Shown here: positions 29,815 through 36,394 of the stretch, in pieces
Position numbering within the stretch: the stretch's first letter is position 1
Layout: every line of letters starts with the position of its first letter
NCBI GenBank assembly: GCA_014730255.1
Contig: WJIQ01000194.1
Coordinates: 1 to 36,394 of the forward strand
Length of the DNA stretch: 36,394 nt
Source: a bacterium
Lineage (GTDB): Bacteria > Krumholzibacteriota > Krumholzibacteriia > LZORAL124-64-63
Direction: 5' to 3'
Notes under the pieces: generated by a model
What the model saw: the letters and a program-made list of their open reading frames with translations, nothing else
What the model was told of the DNA's origin: nothing
Database searches by the model: none
Translations under genes and position numbers: made by a program

Positions 29815-30774
29815 TCAGGGCCACCGTCGATGAAACCAGACCCACTGCGCGGGGTTCCTGGCGATCAGGGTCTCCAGCGCCGCGTTGCAGGCGGCCGCCA
29901 GGTCGGCATCGCTCGCGAACGCGGCCGGTCGCAGCGGCGGGAGCACCTGCGGCCGCCAGCGACCATCCTCCCAGACCAGCGCCGCCGGGACGATCGCGAC
30001 GTCGCGTCGGCGCGCCAGGCGGGCGATCCCGACCGGCGTCGGCGCCGGCCGGCCGAAGAACGGCAGCGGCCGGCTCTGCACCCGCGTCGCCTGATCGAGC
30101 AGGACGCCGACCACGCGTCCTTCGTCCAGCGCGCGCAGGATCGGCCGCGCCCCGCCGTCGCGCGGCAACGGCGTCATCCCGAGCGCCCGGCGCCGATCCT
30201 GCAGCAGCCGGTCGACCGCCGGGTTGTGGACCGTCGCCGTGACGACCGTCAGGCCGCCGAGGCGGTGGGCCAGCCACGTTCCCAGCAGTTCCCAGCAGCC
30301 GAGGTGGCCGGTCAGCAGGAACGCCCCGCGGCCACCGCTCGCCTCGGCCGCCAGCACCCCGGCCAGGTCGCCCTCCGCACCCCCCGCATCCGCGGCGACC
30401 GAGGGGAACCCGTGCGCGGCCTCGCGCTCGCTCGTCAGCGCGGCGTGGAGGTTGCGCCCGAGCGCCGGCATCATGCGCCACAAAACTCGTCGTCGCCACG
30501 CGGGCGACCGATCGCCGAAGGCCAGCGCCAGGTTCCGCCGGGCGCGTCGCGCCGCGCCCGGCTGCAGCAGGGGCGCCAGCGAGGCCAGGGCCTGGCAGGC
30601 GACCCGATGCAGCGGGGCCGGCCAGCGCTGCGCCGACGCGAGCACCATCCGCGCGACCTGCGCCCAGAAGGCCCGCCGCCAGCGCCGCCAGTACGGCAGA
30701 TCCGCCATGCCGCCCTCTCGGTCCAGGATCACCGGTTCTTCCCGCAGATTCGCGACTCGGGGGGCGCCCGTCAA
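29815..30774 (-). CDS. LpxL/HtrB-family lysophospholipid (lauroyl) acyltransferase
   Basis: FLLTGHLGCWELLGTWLA (acyltransferase HX4E-type motif), VGVLLDQ, LPFFGRPAPTPVGIARLARRRDVAIVPA, QWVWFHRRW. Start may be ATG 30708. Confidence 0.9.
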   Translation of the reverse strand: MTGAPRVANLREEPVILDREGGMADLPYWRRWRRAFWAQVARMVLASAQRWPAPLHRVACQALASLAPLLQPGAARRARRNLALAFGDRSPAWRRRVLWRMMPALGRNLHAALTSEREAAHGFPSVAADAGGAEGDLAGVLAAEASGGRGAFLLTGHLGCWELLGTWLAHRLGGLTVVTATVHNPAVDRLLQDRRRALGMTPLPRDGGARPILRALDEGRVVGVLLDQATRVQSRPLPFFGRPAPTPVGIARLARRRDVAIVPAALVWEDGRWRPQVLPPLRPAAFASDADLAAACNAALETLIARNPAQWVWFHRRWP

Positions 30775-30884
30775 GCACTTTCCATGCCAGGAAGCTCGCG
30801 GCGGCCATGGAGGCTCGACGCCCAGTCGCGCTCAGAACGCCTAAGTGTCTTGATGACAGTTTTTTAATAGAATCGATTCAGAGG

Positions 30885-31883
30885 CTACAACAACCCGGCC
30901 CGAAGCACGTCGTGGATGTGCACGAGCCCGATCGGTCGCTGGTCCTCGTCGACGACGATCAGCAGCGTGATCGGCCCCTCCGGCCGCTCCTCCATCAGGC
31001 GCAGCGCCCGCACAGCGAGCATGTCCGGACCGATGGTGGTCGGGCTCGGGTTCATGGCCGCGGTGATCGGCCGGTCGAGGGCGTCGTCGTGCTCGAGCAG
31101 GACGCGCTTGACGTCACCGTCGACGCAGACCCCCGCCAGGCGGCCCGCGTCGTCGACCACGCAGGTGCCGCCGAGCCGCTTGCCGACGATCTCGGGCAGC
31201 GACTGGCGCAGCGTCATGTGGTGATCCACCACCGGCAGCTCGTCGCCGCCGTGCATGATCTCCTCGACGCGCAGGATCAGGCTGCGCCCGAGGACGCCGC
31301 TGGGATGGAAGGCGGCGAAGTCGTCGCGCGTGAACCCCTTCAGGGTCAGCAGGGTGACCACCAGCGCATCGCCCATGACCATCGCCGCCGTCGCGCTGCT
31401 GGTCGGCGCCAGGTTCAGCGGGTCGGCCTCCCGCGCGACCGGCACGGGCAGGACGACGTCCGAGACCCGCGCCAGTTCGCTGTCGGGGGCCCCGGTCATG
31501 GCGATCGCCGTGACCGCGAAGTGGCGGCAGGTCTGCACGAGCTGGATCACCTCGGGGTTGTTGCCGCTGCGACTGATGGTGATCAGCACGTCGCTGCCGC
31601 GGACGATGCCCAGGTCGCCGTGCGCGGCCTCCACGGGGTGGATGAAGTGGCTCGGCGTGCCGGTGCTGGTCAGCGAGGCGGCCAGCTTGCGCGCCACGTT
31701 GCCGCTCTTGCCCAGGCCGGCCACCAGCACGCGGCCGTCGCAGTCGAGCAGGGCCCGCACCGCGGCGACGAACGGATCGCCGAGCCCTCCGGCCACGCGC
31801 TCGAGCGCGGCGATCTCGTCACCGAACGTGCGGCGCCCCAGTTCGAGGATGCGGGCATCGTCGACCGGTCCGGGGCGATTCAA
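30885..31883 (-). CDS. kdsD: KpsF/GutQ-family arabinose-5-phosphate isomerase
   Basis: SIS domain VLVAGLGKSGNVARKLAASLTSTGTPSHFIHPVEAAHGDLGIV plus two CBS domains; TTG start overlapping the kdsC stop. Confidence 0.95.
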   Translation of the reverse strand: MNRPGPVDDARILELGRRTFGDEIAALERVAGGLGDPFVAAVRALLDCDGRVLVAGLGKSGNVARKLAASLTSTGTPSHFIHPVEAAHGDLGIVRGSDVLITISRSGNNPEVIQLVQTCRHFAVTAIAMTGAPDSELARVSDVVLPVPVAREADPLNLAPTSSATAAMVMGDALVVTLLTLKGFTRDDFAAFHPSGVLGRSLILRVEEIMHGGDELPVVDHHMTLRQSLPEIVGKRLGGTCVVDDAGRLAGVCVDGDVKRVLLEHDDALDRPITAAMNPSPTTIGPDMLAVRALRLMEERPEGPITLLIVVDEDQRPIGLVHIHDVLRAGLL

Positions 31884-32503
31884 TGGGTGACCTCCGGATC
31901 GTCGGCGGGCTTGCCGCCGGCGGCCAGGGCGCGGATCGCGTCGGCGTGGGCGCCCCGGGCCTTGAGCACCAGGTCGCAGACCTCCCGCACCGCCCCCTCG
32001 CCGCCGGTGGCACCGGTCGTCCAGTCGCAGACGTCCTGCACCTCGTCCGGCGCACCGGGCACGGTGATCGCCAGGGCGGCCGCGGCGAGAGCCGGCAGGT
32101 CGAGCAGATCGTCGCCCATGTACAGGGTCACGTCGGCCGTCGTCCCGGTCGCGCGCCAGATCTCCTCCAGCGCCTCGATCTTGTCGAAACGCCCCATCTG
32201 GATCGCCTCGAAGCGCAGGTCGCGGCAGCGGCGCTCGACCATCGCGCTCGTCCGGCCGGTCAACACCGCGCGGGCGACCCGGGCCGCGCGGAGCATCATC
32301 AGTCCGAGGCCGTCGCGGGCGTTGAACTCCTTGAGCGCCTCCCCGTCCGCCCCGTAGAACAGGTTGGCCGGCGTCAGGATGCCGTCGCAGTCGAAGACGC
32401 AGAGCTCGATGCGGGCCAGGCGGCGGCAGAGGCCGTCACCGACCTTCTCGATGACCTCGCAGCGCGCCGTCTCGGCGTCCGGAAGCGGCCACCGTCCGCT
32501 CAT
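31880..32503 (-). CDS. kdsC: HAD-family Kdo-8-phosphate phosphatase
   Basis: VFDCDGILTPANLFYGADGEALKEFNARDGLGLMMLR, VLTGRTSAMVERRCRDL, YMGDDLLDLPAL. Confidence 0.92.
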   Translation of the reverse strand: MSGRWPLPDAETARCEVIEKVGDGLCRRLARIELCVFDCDGILTPANLFYGADGEALKEFNARDGLGLMMLRAARVARAVLTGRTSAMVERRCRDLRFEAIQMGRFDKIEALEEIWRATGTTADVTLYMGDDLLDLPALAAAALAITVPGAPDEVQDVCDWTTGATGGEGAVREVCDLVLKARGAHADAIRALAAGGKPADDPEVTH

Positions 32504-33342
32504 GCCCACGCCTCCTCGTTGGCCAGCGTCCGCAGGTGGGCCAGGCCGCGCACGAGGGGCTCGAAGCGCTCGAGCGGCAGCTGGCTGCCAGCATCGCAGA
32601 GCGCACGCGCCGGCTCGGGATGGACCTCGAGGAAGACGGCGTCGGCGCCGGCGACGACGCCGCAGCGAGCCAGCAGCGGGATCAGCTCCGGCTTGCCGCC
32701 GGTCGCGGTCCCCGTGCTGCCCGGGGTCTGCACCGAGTGCGTCGCGTCGAACACCACCGGCACCCCCAGATCGCGCATCACCTTGATCGAGCGGTAGTCG
32801 ACCACCAGGTCGCGGTAGCCGAAGAAGCTGCCCCGCTCGGTCAGCAGGATCTGCTCGCCGCCCGCGTCCCGGACCTTGGCCACGGCATGGGCCATGTCCG
32901 CCGCGGCGACCATCTGCCCCTTCTTGACGTTGACCACCCGTCCCGAGCGTCCGGCCGCCTCGAGCAGGGACGACTGCCGGCAGAGGAATGCCGGGATCTG
33001 CAGCACGTCGACCACGCCGGCCACGGCCGCGCACTCGTCGGCGCCGTGGACGTCGGTCAGCACGGGCACACCCGCCTCCGAGCGGACGCGCGCCAGCAGA
33101 TCCAGCCCGGCCGTCAGGCCCGGCCCCCGGTACGACGCGCCACTGGTCCGGTTGTCCTTCAGATAGCTCGACTTGAAGCAGTAGCCGACGCCGAGGTCGC
33201 CGCAGACGCGGGCCAGCCGCTCGGCGGTGCGCAGCATCTCGTCCGGATCCTCGAGCACGCAGGGGCCGGCGATGATGGCCAGCGGCCTGCCCTTTCCGGC
33301 GACAAATCCTTCGATGTCAACGGGTTTCATCTCAGACTTCAT
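32500..33342 (-). CDS. kdsA: 3-deoxy-8-phosphooctulonate (Kdo-8-P) synthase
   Basis: LAIIAGPCVLEDPDEMLRTAERL, CFKSSYLKDNRTSGASYRGPGL, VPVLTDVHG, VVFDATHSVQTPG. Confidence 0.97.
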   Translation of the reverse strand: MKSEMKPVDIEGFVAGKGRPLAIIAGPCVLEDPDEMLRTAERLARVCGDLGVGYCFKSSYLKDNRTSGASYRGPGLTAGLDLLARVRSEAGVPVLTDVHGADECAAVAGVVDVLQIPAFLCRQSSLLEAAGRSGRVVNVKKGQMVAAADMAHAVAKVRDAGGEQILLTERGSFFGYRDLVVDYRSIKVMRDLGVPVVFDATHSVQTPGSTGTATGGKPELIPLLARCGVVAGADAVFLEVHPEPARALCDAGSQLPLERFEPLVRGLAHLRTLANEEAWA

Positions 33343-35003
33343 GCATCACCTCGGGCCTCGGCGGCCTCGCCGCAACTGCCCTCGCGATGGTCCACCGCCG
33401 CGCGCACGAACCCCCGGAACAGCGGATGCGGCCGCCGCGGTCGCGACTTCAGTTCCGGGTGGAACTGCACCGCCAGGAAGAACGGATGCGACGGCAGCTC
33501 GAGGATCTCCACCAGCGACCCGTCGGGAGAGGTCCCGGAGAAGACCACGCCGGCGGCCTCGAGGCGCTCGCGATAGGCGTTGTTGACCTCGTAGCGGTGC
33601 CGGTGCCGCTCGCGCACCTCGTCGATCCCGTAGCAGCGGTGAGCCAGCGTGTCGGGCTTGATCACGCACGGCCAGGCGCCCAGGCGCATGGTCCCGCCCA
33701 TCATCTCGATGTACTGCTGGTCCTCCATCAGGTGGATGACCTTGTGGGGCGAGGCGGGGTCGAACTCGGCGCTGTTGGCCATCTCCAGGCCGGCCAGGTC
33801 GCGCGCCATGTCGATCATCGCGCAGTGCAGGCCGAGGCACAGGCCCAGGAACGGGATCCTCTTCTCGCGCGCGTACCGGATGGCGTTGACCTTGCCCTGG
33901 ATGCCGCGATCGCCGAATCCGCCCGGCACGAGCACCCCGTGGCAGCCCTCGAACACCTCGGCCAGCTTGCGGTCGCCGACCTCCCTGCCCTCCAGGCTCT
34001 CGGAGTCGACCCACTTCAGGTCGACCCCGACGAGGTTGGGGATCCCGGCGTGCACGAAGCTCTCGGAGATGCTCTTGTAGGCATCCTTCAGCTCGGTGTA
34101 CTTGCCGACGATGGCGATCCGCACGCGGTCGGGCGGATCGAGGATGATGCGCGTCATGCGCTCCCAGTCCGCCAGTTCGGCCTCCTCCGGCGGATCGAGG
34201 TCGAGGCGCTTGCAGACCAGCTCGTCCATGTGCTGCTGGTGGTAGTTGAGCGGCACCTGGTAGATCGAGTCGACATCCTGCCCGTCGAAGACGAACTCCG
34301 GCGGCAGGTTGCAGAACAGGGCGATCTTGCGACGCGCGTCGTCGCCGATGGGCTGGTTGGCGCGGCAGATCAGGAAATCGGCCTGGATACCGATCGATCG
34401 CAGCTCGGCCACCGAGTGCTGGGTCGGCTTGGTCTTGATCTCCCCGGCGGTCGAGATGTAGGGCACCAGGGTCAGGTGCACCGAGCAGGTGTCCTCCGGC
34501 GGCAGCTCGAGGCGCAGCTGACGGATGGCCTCCAGGAAGGGCAACGACTCGATGTCGCCGACGGTGCCGCCGATCTCGGTGATCACCACGTCGAGGTCGC
34601 GGTCCTTCTCGGCGGGCAGCTGGATGCGGCGCTTGATCTCGTCGGTCACGTGGGGAATGGTCTGCACGGTCCGGCCGAGGTACTTGCCCTTGCGCTCGTT
34701 GTACAGGATGGTCTCGTAGACCTTGCCCGCGGTCAGGTTGTTGTCCTGGGTCAGGCTCACGTCGGTGAAGCGCTCGTAATGGCCGAGGTCGAGGTCGCAC
34801 TCGGCGCCGTCGTCGAGCACGTAGACCTCGCCGTGCTGGTACGGGCTCATGGTGCCCGGATCGACGTTGAGGTAGGGGTCGAACTTCTGCAGGACGACCT
34901 TCAGGCCGCGGCCGGTGAGCAGGTTGCCCAGGCTGGCCGCGGCGATGCCCTTGCCGAGGGCCGAGACCACCCCGCCAGTGACGAACACGTACTTGGCCAT
35001 CAT
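33339..35003 (-). CDS. pyrG: CTP synthase
   Basis: MAKYVFVTGGVVSALGKGIAAASLGNLLTGRGLKVVLQKFDPYLNVDPGTMSPYQHGEVYVLDDGAECDLDLGHYERF; glutaminase FLGLCLGLHCAMIDMARD. Start 35003 or 35000. Confidence 0.99.
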   Translation of the reverse strand: MMAKYVFVTGGVVSALGKGIAAASLGNLLTGRGLKVVLQKFDPYLNVDPGTMSPYQHGEVYVLDDGAECDLDLGHYERFTDVSLTQDNNLTAGKVYETILYNERKGKYLGRTVQTIPHVTDEIKRRIQLPAEKDRDLDVVITEIGGTVGDIESLPFLEAIRQLRLELPPEDTCSVHLTLVPYISTAGEIKTKPTQHSVAELRSIGIQADFLICRANQPIGDDARRKIALFCNLPPEFVFDGQDVDSIYQVPLNYHQQHMDELVCKRLDLDPPEEAELADWERMTRIILDPPDRVRIAIVGKYTELKDAYKSISESFVHAGIPNLVGVDLKWVDSESLEGREVGDRKLAEVFEGCHGVLVPGGFGDRGIQGKVNAIRYAREKRIPFLGLCLGLHCAMIDMARDLAGLEMANSAEFDPASPHKVIHLMEDQQYIEMMGGTMRLGAWPCVIKPDTLAHRCYGIDEVRERHRHRYEVNNAYRERLEAAGVVFSGTSPDGSLVEILELPSHPFFLAVQFHPELKSRPRRPHPLFRGFVRAAVDHREGSCGEAAEARGDA

Positions 35004-35791
35004 CCATTCCTTCCCGGCGATCCGTCGTCCGGGTCGCCTCCGTGCCTCGACTCCCGCCACAGCTGGCGCACCCGGTGCAGGTCCTCGGGGGTGTCGACCC
35101 CGACCGGCCCGGACGCCACCGTGACCACCGCGACCGAGAGACCCTGCTCGAGGGCACGCAGCTGCTCGAGCTGCTCGCACCGTTCCAGCTCGCCGCGCGG
35201 CCAGGACAGGTACCGGCGCAGCGCGTCGGCACGCCAGGCGTAGATCCCGACGTGGCGCCGGGCCAGCTCGAACGGCGCCGAACCCCCGGCTGGCCCCGGG
35301 AACCGGCCGGGCACCGCTGCGCGACTAAAGTACAGGGCCCGGCCATGACGGTCCACCAGGACCTTGACGACGTTCGGATCGCCCCATTCGACCTCGTCCG
35401 TGAGCGGATGCGCGCACGTGGCGAGTCCGAGGTCCGGATCGGCGCGGAGCGCCCGCACGAGCCGGTCGCCGACCTCCGGATCGAGCAGGGGCTCGTCGCC
35501 CTGCAGGTTGACGATCAGATCGGCCGGACAGCGCTCGAGGACCTCGCCGATCCGGTCGGTCCCGGTCGCATGCTCGCCGGTGAGGATGGCCTCGTGCCCC
35601 GCGGCTGCGACCGCGTCCCGGATGCGCGCGTCGTCGGTCGCCACGACCACCCGGTCGGCCTCGGCCATGCCCAGGGCGCGCTCGACCGTGCGCACCACCA
35701 GCGGCCGGCCGGCCAGATCGGCCAGGGCCTTGCCCGGGAAACGACTCGACGCATACCGCGCGGGGATCACCACGAGGACCCGTTCAGCCAC
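35000..35791 (-). CDS. kdsB: 3-deoxy-manno-octulosonate cytidylyltransferase
   Basis: VLVVIPARYASSRFPGKALADLAGRPLVVRT, VVATDDARI, NLQGDEPLLDPE, HVGIYAWRADALRRY. GTG start at 35791 preceded by GGGAGG. Confidence 0.97.
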   Translation of the reverse strand: MAERVLVVIPARYASSRFPGKALADLAGRPLVVRTVERALGMAEADRVVVATDDARIRDAVAAAGHEAILTGEHATGTDRIGEVLERCPADLIVNLQGDEPLLDPEVGDRLVRALRADPDLGLATCAHPLTDEVEWGDPNVVKVLVDRHGRALYFSRAAVPGRFPGPAGGSAPFELARRHVGIYAWRADALRRYLSWPRGELERCEQLEQLRALEQGLSVAVVTVASGPVGVDTPEDLHRVRQLWRESRHGGDPDDGSPGRNG

Positions 35792-35826
35792 GCTCACCTC
35801 CCGGATGCCGCCGTCGCACAAAGAGA

Positions 35827-35852
35827 AACCCGCCCCCCTCGAGGGGCGGGTT
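35827..35852 (-). terminator. Intrinsic terminator of rplU-rpmA
   Basis: Minus strand AACCCGCCCC-TCGAGG-GGGGCGGGTT followed by TCTCTTTG; perfect 10-bp stem. An additional GCGATCG/CGATCGC palindrome at 35858-35873. Confidence 0.85.
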
Positions 35853-35880
35853 CTGCGGCGATCGGACGATCGCGAGCCTG

Positions 35881-36135
35881 TCAGTTCGGCTGCACACTGA
35901 CGCGCTTCCGGTTCTTTCCGAAGCTCTCGTACACCACCGTGCCCTCGATCAGGGCGAACAGGGTGTCGTCACCACCGCGGCCGACGTTGCGGCCGGGGTG
36001 GATCTTCGTGCCGCGCTGCCGCACCAGGATGGTGCCGGCGCTGACGGACTGGCCGCCGAAGCGCTTCACGCCGAGATACTGGGGATTGGAATCGCGACCA
36101 TTGCGAGTCGAACCGCCTGCTTTCTTGTGAGCCAT
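35881..36135 (-). CDS. rpmA: 50S ribosomal protein L27
   Basis: [65 protein letters not shown]. Confidence 0.99.
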   Translation of the reverse strand: MAHKKAGGSTRNGRDSNPQYLGVKRFGGQSVSAGTILVRQRGTKIHPGRNVGRGGDDTLFALIEGTVVYESFGKNRKRVSVQPN

Positions 36136-36152
36136 ACCTAGCGCTCCTGCGT

Positions 36153-36394
36153 TCAGGCGTTGATACCGGTGATGGTCAGCTCGGTGAAGGGCTGACGATG
36201 GCCCTTCTTCCGGCGGTAGTTCTTGCGCCGCTTCCGCTTGAACACGACGATCTTGCGGCTGCGACCATGCCGCGTGATCTCCGCGGTCACGGTGGCGCCC
36301 TCGACGTTCGGACTTCCGACCTGGACGTCCTCGCCGTCGGCCAGCATCAGGACCTCGTCGATGGTGACGCTGGCGCCCTCGTCGCCCTCCATGA
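36153..36394 (-). CDS. rplU: 50S ribosomal protein L21, N-terminus truncated by window edge
   Basis: [73 protein letters not shown]; upstream rpmA partner. The Met at 36392 is internal, not the true start. Confidence 0.97.
   Translation of the reverse strand, partial: MEGDEGASVTIDEVLMLADGEDVQVGSPNVEGATVTAEITRHGRSRKIVVFKRKRRKNYRRKKGHRQPFTELTITGINA

Noticed and set aside
30845-30866. Plus-strand terminator candidate (TGTC-ttgat-GACA followed by TTTTTT)
   Set aside because: Only a 4-bp stem and no plus-strand gene upstream; more simply part of the AT-rich minus-strand promoter-like region.
33387-35243. 618-aa plus-strand ORF antisense to pyrG/kdsB
   Set aside because: Shadow ORF across two well-supported minus-strand genes.

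Overview
The window is high-GC bacterial chromosome, probably from a Gram-negative FCB-group-like lineage (inferred from a SprA homologue plus Kdo/Lpt genes). It is mostly housekeeping and envelope-biogenesis genes. A very compact minus-strand array runs from rplU (truncated by the window edge) to metK: rplU-rpmA // kdsB-pyrG-kdsA-kdsC-kdsD-lpxL-like-lptC-lptB-rpoN-hpf-hprK-PTS(Man) IIA-IIB-IIC-IID-HPr-ptsI-PGI/PMI-nucleotidyltransferase-metK. A plus-strand unit follows with lptF-lptG and a PKD lipoprotein. Divergent to it on the minus strand are a 2184-aa SprA/Sov-like protein and an M28 glutaminyl-cyclase-type enzyme, then rimP-nusA-L7Ae-like-infB. No rRNA, tRNA, CRISPR, transposase or phage genes were recognised. 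The strongest leads are: (1) sprA overlapping a glutaminyl-cyclase-type M28 gene, with a predicted SprA signal-peptide cleavage leaving an N-terminal Gln (AVA|Q), which suggests a SprA/pyroglutamate secretion module; (2) a ~125-nt nested inverted-repeat element just 3' of infB (23-nt outer stem, two inner hairpins), a candidate structured RNA or MITE/REP-like repeat; (3) an intrinsic-terminator-like hairpin in the rimP-nusA-infB leader downstream of a good sigma70-type promoter; (4) a complete HPrK/Man-PTS/HPr/EI set embedded with rpoN and hpf in a Kdo/LPS operon. All calls come from reading the sequence; no searches were run.
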